A stretch of DNA of 64,000 bases, taken from assembly GCF_020382885.2 (NCBI RefSeq), contig NC_058504.1, positions 13,403,019 through 13,467,018 of the forward strand. The letters run 5' to 3'. The position numbers and the translations under genes were made by a program. The DNA is from Scatophagus argus (lineage: Eukaryota > Chordata > Actinopteri > Scatophagidae). Of this stretch, positions 39,009-49,336 are shown piece by piece; position 1 is the stretch's first letter; each line of letters begins with the position of its first letter. The notes under the pieces are model-generated. The model ran no database searches and was not told where the DNA came from. It was given only the letters and a program-made list of their open reading frames with translations.

Positions 39009-40799
39009 ATGGAAGCTGTGATTGGACTGCTGCTGATGTTACTCAGAGTCACTCACGGTGAGCTATTCAACTTTGTTTAAGACACATTTTATGCAACTAT
39101 GGCATGAAATGTCCAACAGAATCATGACACGAAATGAAACACAATTAAATTTGATTTTCAACTTTCAGCTGACTGCCAAAGATCTATTATAGAACAACCT
39201 GAAAGTTTGATTTGGTGGAATTTTAAAATCTAAATATTCTCAATGTGATCATTACACTCACTTACCTAAAAACAGATCACATAATGTAATGCGTTACCTT
39301 TGGAATCTTGAGGAACTTCTCAAGAAAATAAAAATGTTCCATAAGTTTGAAAAATATTTAAAAGTCAACAATAGGACTTGATTCATGCAGTGATATTTAG
39401 ATCGAGCCCAGTTGATGTTAATGTTTTTGTCATGTTGTTCTTCATATTTTGCTTTATTTCCATTGTGCAGGTGTTGAAACCTCCTGTGATGGCAGACAGA
39501 ATGGAACTCAGTGTTATGGAGCTTTGGGAGGAACTGTGGTCCTCCAGCTGATGGACAGCACCTCAGATATATTTAGATACCAATGGTCAGATAAAACAGG
39601 AGCAATACTTGGTGGGGGTCAGAATAGGCCTCTGCATAACTGGATAGCAAAACGATCTGTGTTTACTCCCAGTAACGGAACATTTCGGATCAACAACCTG
39701 ATCACGACTGATGATGGTGAATATACTCTTAGAATCTTTGATTCAAGTGGAAAACAATCAGAGAAGCGGATTTTACAGTTGACCATTCAAGGTAAATGAC
39801 TGTCTCTGTCTTCTGGGGAATTTAATAACATTGATAGACATGTTCAATTGCTGAACTACACATATCTCATGTTCTACATGTGTCTGTATCTGCATGTGTT
39901 CTGCATTAGAGACTGTACAGAATAATCAAGATTTCTTTAAATATAAAGTCACCTGAGTGTGTGTCTTTCAGCTCCTGTGTCCTCTGTCCTGCTGGACACT
40001 GAGTGTCTGTCCCAGGGAGAGCTGAGGGTGTCCTGCTCCTCTGAGGGAGGGGACAGTCCTCAGTACAGCTGGACTCTGAATGGACACACACTGACAGATG
40101 CTCAGCTCTTTTCTGGAAATAATGAGACCAACATCATCACTCTGAAACAAGACGTCTCAGGACAACTGGTCTGCTCAGTCGAGAATCACGTCAGTCGTGT
40201 CTCAAAAGAAGTGAACAGATCCACCTGTGGTGAGTGAGAAAATGAAAACAGTTTGATGGTTGTGATCCTGACGATTGACTGTAGGTCAGTCAGTGATGTG
40301 TTTCTTTCCTACAGGCTTCATATTCATTAACTGCACCTTACCCAATGGCACACCCATATCACAGTGGGTGTTTGAAGCCACTAACAGTCTGTGTGTCGAG
40401 CCAACAACAACAACAACCTCTCCCACTACTACTGAGGGGAAGGAGACCCATGTGTCAATTACACCCATAGATCACCCGTGGTACATTAGTAAGTGAAAAT
40501 TAATTAACTGCAATGGATTCAATAAATCTCATTTCCCCTTTTGTGTTTGTCTGTCCTCATAGAAAGCTGTGATGTTTGCTAACTTACAGATCTGTGTGTC
40601 TTTCGTGTCTTTTCATGCTGAAACAGGATATTTATATCCCATCTGTGGTTTGCGAACAGCTGTGGTGATTCTCATATTCATTGGGATCACCATCTATTTT
40701 GCTTGGAAGAAGAAGAAACTGGAGATGGCTGAAGGCTCTGCCGTCCTCCCAGAGGTGGAACATCAAGAGAACTCTGTTGTGAAGGTTGAAATGATCTGA
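39009..40799 (+). CDS. CD2/SLAM-like receptor, copy A (alpha; V-C2-stalk-TM)
   Basis: Exons 39009-39057 (signal peptide), 39471-39791 (V), 39972-40229 (C2), 40315-40488 (stalk) and 40627-40799 (TM and tail) join to 324 residues; all junctions are phase 1. The V domain has W55 and DDGEYTL but no B-F disulfide. The C2 domain has four cysteines (TEC, VSC, LVC, STC). This pairing is the CD2/CD48/CD58 signature. The stalk begins GFIFINCTLPNG and ends in a Thr-rich, probably O-glycosylated run. The usual stalk donor GTAAGG is GGAAGG here, so the exon extends to a donor at 40489. The TM (GLRTAVVILIFIGITIYFAW) contains an Arg, and the tail, ending VVKVEMI, has no Tyr. Likely a cell-surface immune adhesion or recognition receptor. 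Confidence 0.75.
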
Positions 40800-40879
40800 A
40801 CTTTAACTTTCTGAATCCAGTGCCTCAGTGTCGCTTCTCAACCTGCTGTGATTGGCTGTGTGTTTTTGTGGACGTGAGA

Positions 40880-41065
40880 CGTTTCACCATTGATTCATTT
40901 ACGGCAAGCTTACATGCAGCAGCTCTATTTCCTTCTTGGACAGCCAGTTTGATTGCTTTTAACTTAAAAGCTGCATCATATGCATTTTTTTTAGTGTTTT
41001 CCATGATGACGGTATGTGCATGACATGCAAAATAACTGTTAAATGTTCCGCTTAAAACCAGCGTC
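40880..41065 (-). mobile_element. pogo/Tigger-like transposase N-terminal fragment, left piece
   Basis: The minus strand encodes AYDAAFKLKAIKLAVQEGNR and AACKLAVNESMVKRL. This is the helix-turn-helix (Brinker/CENP-B-type) DNA-binding start of pogo-like transposases, where GNRAAAR.FGVNESMVR is typical. The element is cut on its inner side by the LINE at 41066 and continues at 42462-42573. Its other end is truncated against the copy A 3' UTR. Confidence 0.65.
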
Positions 41066-42461
41066 ATGTAGTCTGTAGTCATGAAGTCATTTGAGCGCCT
41101 GGTTCTGTCCCACCTTAAGTCCATCACAACCCCCCTCCTGGACCCCCTGCAGTTTGCCTACAGAGCCAACAGGTCTGTAGACGATGCAGTCAACCTGACT
41201 CTACACTTCATCCTGCGGCATCTGGACTCCCCGGGAACCTATGTTAGGATCTTGTTTGTGGACTTCAGCTCTGCCTTCAATATGATCCGCCCAGCTCTCC
41301 TCTAAGACAAGCTGTCCCTGCTGAACGTGCCTGACCCCATCTGCCGGTGGATCACTGACTTCCTGACAGACAGGAAACAGCATGTGAGGCTGGGGAAGAA
41401 TGTCTCGGACACCCGGACCATCAGCACCGGTATCCCCCAAGGCTGTGTACTTCCCCTCTGCTCTTCTCCATCTACACCAACTGCTGCACCTCCGGCCACC
41501 AGTCTGTCAAGCTGATTAAGTTTGCAGACGACACCACCCTCATCGGTCTCATCTCGGACGGGACCGTCTGGTGTCCTGGTGCGGCAACAACCACCTGGAG
41601 CTGAATGCCCAGAAGACAGTGGAGATGATCATTGACTTTCGGAAAGTGCCAACTCCATCGCTCCCCCTCACCCTGACAGACACCCTCATCTCCACGGTGG
41701 ACTCCTTCCGCTTCCTGGGTACCACCATCACCCGGGACCTCAAGTGGGAGCTGACCATCAGCTCCCTCATCAAAAGGTCCCAGCAGAGGATGTTCTTCCT
41801 GCGGCAGCTGAGGAAACTCAAGGTGCCAGCCTTGATGATGGTTCAGTTCTACACGGCCATCATTGAGTCCATCCTCACCTCCTCCATCACCGTGTGGTAC
41901 GCTGTGCCCTCTGCTGAGAAGGTGATCGGCTGCAGCCTTCCATCTCTACAAGACCTGTACACCTCCAGGACTCTGAGGCGTGCAGGTCGGATCACAGCTG
42001 ACCCTTCTCACCCTGGACACAGACTCTTTGTGAAACTCCCTTCAGGCAGGAGGTTACGGTCCATTCGGACCAAAACCTCACGCCACAAGTACAGTTTCTT
42101 CCCCTGTGCTGTAAGACTGTTGAACACCAACTGACTAACATGCTGCCCTGCACCTTAGCAATTGATTTTGCTCATTCATTGTCCACCTGCTGTTCATTTG
42201 CACTGTTTACCTCACCCACTTGCACTATACTCCACCCTGCACTACCTTCCTTTTGGACTATCTCCAGAAAAATATTTATTTCACTTATTTTATTTTGCGT
42301 TACCTTATTCTATTTTATTTTTATTTTTATTTTATTCTTCAATTATATGTCACTGTTACGTTCTATGTATGCACCAATCACCAAGACAAATTCCTAGTAA
42401 TGTGAAACCTCTTCACTTACATGGCAATAAAGTCTTTTCTGATTCTGATTTCTGATTCTGA
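41066..42461 (+). mobile_element. 5'-truncated non-LTR retrotransposon (Jockey/CR1-L2-type) with reverse transcriptase
   Basis: Plus-strand frames encode reverse-transcriptase blocks: [33 protein letters not shown] (catalytic core region), GIPQGCVLP, NNHLELNAQKTVEMIIDFRK and the C-terminal TSRTLRRAGRITADPSHPGH. The frame is broken by a stop near 41303 and a frameshift near 41450-41570, and the YADD-type motif region is damaged, so the copy is dead. It ends with TCTGATTCTGATT repeats, a retrotransposon tail. It splits the pogo-like element; the unsplit site is preserved at 49834-49835. Confidence 0.8.
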
Positions 42462-42573
42462 TTCCATGTTCGTTAGCCCGTAAAAATCTATAGATTAGCC
42501 GCATCCTTGTTTAGGCCGCAGAGTTGAAGGCGTGGGGAAAAAAGTAGCGGCTTATAGTCCAGAAAATACGGTA
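42462..42573 (-). mobile_element. pogo/Tigger-like element, terminal piece with inverted-repeat end
   Basis: Reading the minus strand from 42573, the end TACCGTATTTTCTGGACTAT matches the terminal repeat of fish pogo/Tigger-like elements. It is followed by the 5' leader of the transposase fragment at 40880-41065. The element abuts TATG at the start of the copy B upstream block, compatible with a TA target. Confidence 0.6.
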
Positions 42574-42673
42574 TATGTAAAGACAGACCAAAAGTTTCTT
42601 TGTTTCATTCACTGACTGGATATAAAGATGGATGACATGATTGCTTCCTGAAAGTGAAGAGGAAACATCTTGA

Positions 42674-42687
42674 GCGCCCCCTGGTGT
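42674..42687 (-). promoter_or_regulatory. CTCF-like motif upstream of copy B
   Basis: Same ACACCAGGGGGCGC motif and spacing to the start codon as in front of copies A and D. Confidence 0.58.
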
Positions 42688-43032
42688 TTGACACCAGTAC
42701 AAGTCATCCCCTTCTCTGTGTTAACAGAGGAGACTTTGACCAAACTAAAACTCAAACTACGTGTCAGATAATTTTTTTCCCAAAGATGGTTTCTGTCATT
42801 GTGTCTGTTTAAATTCTGTCATTGTGGTTTGAGAAATTTGCTTCTTCTTCATTCTCCTTCCTCAAAACTATTTTTACCAACACTGCTTGGTTAGCGTTTC
42901 ACACCTTCTTACATCAAGTTGATCACTAAAAGAAAACATTTCAGTCCGCTCAGTGTCAGATGTGCCTGTGTGCTTGCTGAATAACATTAAGAGGTTTGTC
43001 TGGACGCTGCTGACTGGGTCAACAGAGGAGAC

Positions 43033-44710
43033 ATGGAAGCTGTGATTGGACTGCTGCTGATGTTACTCAGAGTCACTCACGGTGAGCTATTCAACTTTTT
43101 TTAAGACACATTTTATGCAACTATGGCATGAAATGTCCAACAGAATCATGACACGAAATTAAACACAATTAAATTTGATTTTCAACTTTCAGCTGACTGC
43201 CAAAGATCTATTATAGAACAACCTGAAAGTTTGATTTGGTGGAATTTTAAAATCTAAATATTCTCAATGTGACCATTATAATCACTTACCTAAAAACAGA
43301 TCACATAATGTAATGCGTTACCTTTGGAAACTTGAGGAACTTCTCAAAAATCTAAAAATGTTCTATAAGTTTGAAAAATATTTAGAAGTCAACAATAGGA
43401 CTTGATTCATGCAGTGATATTTAGATCGAGCCCCGTTGATGTTAATGTTTTTGCCAGGTTGTTCTCAGTATTTTGCTTTATTTCCATTGTGCAGGTGTTG
43501 AAACCTCCTGTGATGGCAGACAGAATGGAGCTCAGTGTTATGGAGCTTTGGGAGGAACTGTGGTCCTCCAGCTGATGGACAGCACCTCAGATATATTTAA
43601 ATACCAATGGTCAGATAAAACAGGAACAGTACTTCTTGGGGGTCAGAATAGGTCTCTGCAAAATAGGATAGCAAATCGATCTGTGTTTACTGCCAGTAAC
43701 GGAACATTTCGGATCAACAACCTGAGCAGGACTGATGATGGTGAATATACTCTTACAATCTTTGATTCAAATGCAAAAACCTCAGAGAGGCGGACTTTAC
43801 AGTTGACCATTCAAGGTAAATGACTGTCTCTGTCTTCTGGGGAATTTAATAACATTGATAGACATGTTCTGTTGCTGAACTACACATATCTCATGTTCTA
43901 CATGTGTCTGTATCTGCATATGTTCTGCATTAGAGACTGTACAGAATAATCAAGATTTCTTTAAATATAAAGTCACCTGAGTGTGTGTCTTTCAGCTCCT
44001 GTGTCATCTGTCCTGCTGGACACTGAGTGTCTGTCCCAGGGAGAGCTGAGGGTGTCCTGCTCCTCTGAGGGAGGAGACAGTCCTCAGTACAGCTGGACTC
44101 TGAATGGACACACACTGACAGATGCTCAGCTCTTTCCTGGAAATAATGAGACCAACATCATCACTCTGAAACAAGACGTCTCAGGACAACTGGTCTGCTC
44201 AGTCAAGAATCACGTCAGTCGTGTCTCAAAAGAAGAGAGCATATCCACCTGTGGTGAGTGAGAAAATGAAAACAGTTTTGGCCCACATTTATCATTCAGA
44301 CCAGTTAAGCCCACCTCAGCCCTCAGCATGACCACAGAAACAGAGGCCTCGACTATGCGTAAAGACAGTGACACCAAAGTGTCCATAAATCCCTGCAGTC
44401 ACGTCACATCACACACCAATCAAACTGTTGCTTGTTCCAGCAGAAATGACCCATCATGTTTTAGTAAGTGTCACAGCAATAACTTGACATGTGAATTTTG
44501 CATCTCTTTATCTGACCAGATCGCACCCTGCTCATCTGTGGTTTGCGAGCAGCTGTGGTGATTCTCATATTAATTGGGATCGCCATCTATTTTGCTTGGA
44601 AGAAGAAGAAACTGGAGATGGCTGAAGGCTCTGCCGTCCTCCCAGAGGTGGAACATCAAGAGAACTCTGTTATGATGGTTGAAATGAAACGTTCTGCATC
44701 TGAATTTTAA
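43033..44710 (+). CDS. CD2/SLAM-like receptor, copy B (alpha; V-C2-TM, no stalk exon)
   Basis: Exons 43033-43081, 43495-43815, 43996-44253 and 44520-44710 join in phase to 272 residues. The stalk exon present in A, D and E is missing. The intron after C2 runs straight from GAAAACAGTTTT into sequence that lies downstream of the stalk exon in copy E, a deletion of roughly 200 bases. Because C2 ends and TM begins in phase 1, the frame is kept. V-domain variable residues are L at 64, Q at 72 and T at 104 (copy A numbering). The TM is TLLICGLRAAVVILILIGIA followed by IYFAW, and the tail ends KRSASEF. It is intact by inspection. Confidence 0.72.
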
Positions 44711-44876
44711 CTTTCTGAATCCAGTGCCTCAGTGTCTCTTCTCAACCTGCTGTGATTGGCTGTGTGTTTTTGTGGATGTGAGAGTTGGTTTTAGATGTGG
44801 AAGTTCTTAAAATTCACTCACTATGAATGCCTTTCCTTTCAAACGACTCAGTATTTTCTGCATTTGTATCACTGGA

Positions 44877-44996
44877 GGGCAGCACACTGGTGCTGTGGTT
44901 ACCACTGTTGAAGTTTCAAGGTTTGAATCCTGGTCTGAGACCTTCTGTGTGGAGTTTGCATGTTGTCCCTGCACCTCAGTGGGCTTTAGGTATTGG
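44877..44996 (+). mobile_element. Truncated tRNA-headed SINE copy (copy B 3' flank)
   Basis: GGCAGCACACTGGTGCTGTG and a box-B-like GGTTTGAATCC followed by GGAGTTTGCATG show the head of the same repeat found full-length at 45207-45571. The tail half, still present in the paralogous sites at 52441 and 59160, has been deleted here together with about 400 bases of flank. Confidence 0.55.
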
Positions 44997-45004
44997 TGTG
45001 AGGT

Positions 45005-45017
45005 TGCCCTCTAGTGG
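45005..45017 (-). promoter_or_regulatory. CTCF-like motif in the alpha-to-beta spacer
   Basis: The minus strand reads CCACTAGAGGGCA, fitting the CTCF consensus CCASYAGRKGGCRS except at the last base. It is preserved in the two other spacers. Inferred only. Confidence 0.45.
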
Positions 45018-45206
45018 TTCACGGAGGAGTTACTGTTTATGGATAATTTTGTATTCAATAAAATAGTTGAGAACACGTCAGGATGAAGACTGATGAATAA
45101 AATACGGTCAGACACCTGTTACTGCCTTAAGAGATGTTTCTTAAACAGTCTGCCTCACTAGATGCTGAATGTAAAATGTACTTGCTCATAGCAAGTTACA
45201 ATTCAT

Positions 45207-45571
45207 CCATCCATCCATTTTCTATACCGCTTATCCGTCAGGGTCGCGGGGGAGCTGGAGCCTATCCCAGCTGACTATGGGCGAGAGGCGGGGTACACCC
45301 TGGACTGGTCGCCAGTCAATCGCAGGGCCAACACACAAAGACAGACAACCACACACTCTCACACTCACACCTAGGGGCAATTCAGAGTAGCCAATTAACC
45401 TAATGTGCATGTTTTTGGTATTGTGGGAGGAAGCCGGAGAACCCGGAGAAAACCCACGCAGGCACAGGGAGAACATGCAAACTCCACATAGAAGGACCCA
45501 GACCGGGATTCGAACCTGGAACCCTCTTGCTATGAGGCGACAGTGCTAACCACTGCACCACCGTGCCGCCC
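45207..45571 (-). mobile_element. Full-length tRNA-headed SINE with ATGG tail and target-site duplication
   Basis: On the minus strand it starts GGGCGGCACGGTGGTGCAGT, with an A-box-like GGTGCAGTGGTTAGCAC and a B-box-like GGTTCGAATCC, so a tRNA-derived pol III promoter. It ends in (ATGG)n. The 13-mer AGTTACAATTCAT flanks it at 45194-45206 and 45572-45584. The same site in the other spacers lacks the insert. Confidence 0.8.
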
Positions 45572-46599
45572 AGTTACAATTCATTTCATGTGTATTTGTG
45601 TTATAATATTTCAGGGCATTTGCCTTTGATCAGCAGTGGCCAGTGAAAGGCTACAGACTAATGAGATGAAGACATGAGGAATTATCCAGATGAGCTTCAA
45701 AAGAGGAACAGTGCAAACAATCTTGCCCTTCAGACTATTGTTGGGCATCAGCACAATGCATTTAAGGAATTTCCACATTGAGGATAAATACAGAAATTCA
45801 GATTCTGATTTCAGTCGATATTTCTGCCAAAAGACAAAGCAATCATCTTCTGACTGTGGCTTGTTTATGTGAAAAGAATAAAGTGTAGCAACATTTTCAA
45901 TATTGCAAAGGTCCTAAGTATTCCTGAAGCAACATATAAAGGCCTGTAGTGAAGGTCCTCCTCATTACTTGTGCTCCTAGCATTTCTTCTCATTTTGTGG
46001 TATTGGTAGTTTGGACAGAATGTGGAAGACATGAGACAGGAAACAGAAGCATGAAATGTTTTATTGTAATTTTGGTGCATATTAACAGTGTTTGTTTTCA
46101 GGGTGTGGTAGGTGCTTCTCAGTTGGGGTAGAATGGAGCTCTAATCTACAAAGATGAGACAACACAAAATTAATGTGGCTAATTAAACATGTGGTCTTCA
46201 CAATATTACCTCTGGAACAATGATGTCTTAAATGTGCCATATTGCATGCAAGGTCACTCACCTGTTGTCTCCTTTCCAGGGTGTTCAGGCTAAAAGAGTC
46301 CCCAGGAAAACTAAATGCCAATTTAAGGTTCTGGGAGATACCATATGGCTAATATTGGAGGGGGAGACAGTGTAGTTTATGTTTTCTTTCCAGGTTTCTG
46401 TCACTTTATTGTACCATATAATATAAATTCAGAACATGCCGGCTCTGGGTGATAAAAATAGGGGGTATGTATTTTAATCTGTTTTAATATTGTTGTAATG
46501 TTTGATGTTTGGGGAGGGGCATGTTTGTATTTTGTATTTTATATTTTTAGATTTTTTCTTAAGTGTGCAATTTTAATTTTCTGCTGACTATTTATAAGT

Positions 46600-46680
46600 G
46601 TGTTTTAAAGCCGAGAATCTGCACAAAATTTCGTTATGCTTGCATAATGACAATAAAGGCTTATGAATCTTGAATCTTGA
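46600..46680 (+). mobile_element. Old non-LTR retrotransposon 3' tail shared by all beta spacers
   Basis: AATTTCGTTATGCTTGCATAATGACAATAAAGG ending in repeated TTGAATC units resembles the 3' end of fish LINE elements. Equivalent sequence lies near 54230-54290 and 60945-61005, so it predates the block duplications. How far the element extends to the left is unclear. Confidence 0.4.
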
Positions 46681-47639
46681 AATTTCCCTGTGCTTTGTAG
46701 CGGCTGAAGTCTGAATCAATGGCAGACTATATTCAGTAAGAGGAGCTGCTGTCAGGACCATATGCTGTCTGTGGTCCACAGTGTTTGTCTGTTGATCTGC
46801 TGTTATGTCTTCTTTGTGGATGAAATAAACACCTGGTTGCTCTGCACCCAGCCTTTGCCTCAAACCTCTTGCTTTTTCAGTCCGTCGGCTACAAGGCCAC
46901 AAAGGCATGAAGTCTGCAGTTGTATAATATATTCTACATAGTGTCAACGTGTACATACTGCCACATGCAGATGTTGACATTACATAAAGGTATCATACTG
47001 GAATAAAAAGCACCCAAAATTACATGATAAAAACTTAAATTCATGTTCACTACATTGATTAATCTGTCTTAATTTTGTTTTAGTGGATTCTAATCCTTAA
47101 ATTTGTGCATTTTCAAGCATTTAACAGTTTGCCCTCTAGTGCCCTCTCTGCTTATCTAAAACTTGCAGCTTTATGTTTGAACTGAAAATTATCATCAGTT
47201 GTGTAAATCCAACATACAAAATTCAAGATGTCTTTTGTGTCATTTTACACACATTTGTAATTTAAAACTTTTTTTTTTCATATTTGAAGACTTCAGTGTC
47301 TAAAACACAATATAAAATACAGACTGATGTGTGGAAATAATCATTATGTGCTCAACATGCTCTTTAGTCAGAGGCAGTTTGAGACAGACATTGAGACAGC
47401 ATCCCAAGATGTAAATTTTCATTAAATGTAACGTGTTGAAAGTCAGAAATATGATGTGTTGTATGATTATATTTTCAGAAATAGTGAGATGAAGAGACGA
47501 GTCTTAATGTGAAGATGTGCCTCTTAAAAAAATGTCTGCTGCCAGTCTCAAATCCTCTTTCAGTAAAAAGAAGAAACTGTTTCCCTCTCTTCCACTCTGT
47601 CCATCACACCCATATGTTGCTTTTGGTCTGGTCCAAAAG

Positions 47640-47690
47640 GGAAGTGAAACTGACATCACTTCCTTTTTTTCCTGTCCACCTATAAAAAGA
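47640..47690 (+). promoter_or_regulatory. Beta-type promoter of copy C: Ets-IRF composite and TATA box
   Basis: GGAAGTGAAA at 47640-47649 matches the Ets-IRF composite element GGAAnnGAAA bound by PU.1/IRF4/IRF8 in myeloid and B cells. It overlaps an ISRE-like GAAACTGA. TATAAAAAG follows at 47681-47689, about 145 bases before the start codon. The arrangement is repeated before copies E and F. Binding is inferred. Confidence 0.6.
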
Positions 47691-47825
47691 TGAATACACC
47701 AACAGCGCTCTAAAGTTTTCGCACAGCCTCCCCTCTTGACATATTTCAGGCTGCTCAGCGTAGGATGTGTGTGTTTGCTGTTGGATGTGCTCGAGAGGCC
47801 AGCAGAGGCTGAACACTGAGGAGAC

Positions 47826-49265
47826 ATGAAGGCTGTGGTTGGACTGTTGTTTATGCTGCTCAGAGTCTCCCAAGGTGAGCTGTTTCACGTACAACACCAA
47901 TAACACATACTGATTTTTGGATTTGATATTTTGTGAATTAAGTGCTTTGCAGCTCTAACTTTTTGTGCAGCTTTTAGTTTAGAGCACAGCCTCAAGTACA
48001 GACATTAACCTCAGCGAAATCTAATGCAGATCAAATTCTACAGGTTGGAAAACACCGGTTGTTCTGAAGATATTTTATCTATCAATTAACATAAAATAAT
48101 CATTGGGCAAATTAGTATTTTATCTTTTCAAGGTTCTACAGCTTTTGTATTTATTTCTGCGAGCAACAGTAAATCTTGATATCACTTCCCCCACATCAAT
48201 GTGAAATTGCAGTAAAAATAGCAAATATGAATTTCTGCAGATGAATCCATCAGATTATCTTGATTTATTATGCTTCATGTCAGTTTGTCGAGATGAAATA
48301 GAAAGTTGTACACATTAATGGTTCAAAACTGTGTGTTTTCCATTGTGCAGGTGTTGAAACCTCCTGTGATGGCAGACAGGATGGAGCTCAGTGTTATGGA
48401 GCTTTGGGAGGAACTGTGGTCCTCCAGCTGATGGACAGCACCTCAGATATAGTTAGATACCAATGGTCAAATAAAACAGGATCAGTACTTACTGGGGGTC
48501 AGAAAAGGACTTTGGTTAATAGGATAGAAAAGCGATCTGTGTTTACTCCCAGTAACGGAACATTTCGGATCAACAACCTGAGCAGGACTGATGATGGTGA
48601 ATATACTCTTGAAATCTTTGATTCAAATGGAAAACCTTCAGAGAAGCGGACTTTACAGTTGACCATTCAAGGTAAATGACTGTCTCTGTCTTCTGGGGAA
48701 TTTAATAACATTGATAGACATGTTCTGTTGCTGAACTACACATATCTCATGTTCTACATGTGTCTGTATCTGCATGTGTTCTCAATATTTTGCTTTATTT
48801 CCATTGTGCAGGTGTTGAAACCTCCTGTGATGGCAGACAGGACCGAACTCAGTGTTATGGAGCTTTAGGAGGAACTGTGGTCCTCCAGCTGATGAAAAGC
48901 ATGTCAAAGATATTTAAATACCAATGATCAAATAAAACAGGATCAGTACTTGCTGGGGGTCAGAAAAGGACTTTGGTTAATGTGATAGAAAAGCGATCTG
49001 TGTTTACTGTCAGTAACGGAACATTTCAGATCAACAACCTGAGAGATGATTTTTGCATCTCTTTATCTGACCAGCTCGCACCCTGCTCATCTATGGTTTG
49101 CGAGCAGCTGTGGTGATTCTCATATTCATTGGGATCGCCATCTATTTTGCTTGGAAGAAGAAGAAACTGGAGATGGCTGAAGGCTCTGCCGTCCTCCCAG
49201 AGGTGGAACATCAAGAGAACTCTGTTGTGATGGTTGAAATGAAACGTTCTGCATCTGAACTTTAA
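47826..49265 (+). CDS. CD2/SLAM-like receptor, copy C (beta; V-TM with dead second V exon)
   Basis: Signal-peptide exon 47826-47874 (MKAVVGLLFMLLRVSQ), V exon 48351-48671 and TM/tail exon 49075-49265 join in phase to 186 residues. Between them, from 48812, lies a second V-like exon with an in-frame TGA in place of the conserved Trp codon (CAA TGA). Its 3' end is fused directly to the intron before the TM exon, leaving no donor. Skipping it gives an intact single-Ig receptor; including it truncates the protein before the membrane. The C2 and stalk exons are deleted. The tail ends KRSASEL. Expression as a V-TM protein is an inference. Confidence 0.6.
48812..49044 (+). pseudogene. Dead V-like exon in copy C
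   Basis: It begins like the functional V exons (GVETSCDGRQ) but has LMKSMSK in place of LMDSTSD and a TGA at the Trp position. After FQINNLR it breaks into intron sequence ATGATTTTTGCATC. The same lesions occur at 63330 in copy F. Confidence 0.75.
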
Positions 49266-49336
49266 CTTTCTGAATCCAGTGCCTCAGTGTCGCTTCTCAA
49301 CCCGCTGTGATTGACTGTGTGTTTTTGTGGACGTGA

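Noticed and set aside
39906-40150. Minus-strand frames (MCVHSESSCTED..., MFQSDDVG...) repeated at each C2 exon
   Set aside because: Exact antisense of the C2 exon, duplicated along with it.
45690-45872. 60-codon plus-strand frame (MSFKRGTVQTI...) conserved in three spacers (also near 53299 and 60014)
   Set aside because: The spacers are recent duplicates, so conservation says nothing. There are no domain matches, and substitutions look neutral.
46588-46980. Minus-strand 130-codon frame and nearby AATAAA, considered as a retroviral LTR
   Set aside because: No terminal TG...CA pair, primer-binding site or internal genes were seen; only an old retrotransposon tail is supported.
47504-47906. 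Minus-strand frames of about 100 codons repeated before copies C, E and F
   Set aside because: They overlap the beta promoter and signal-peptide exon in antisense and are kept only by duplication.
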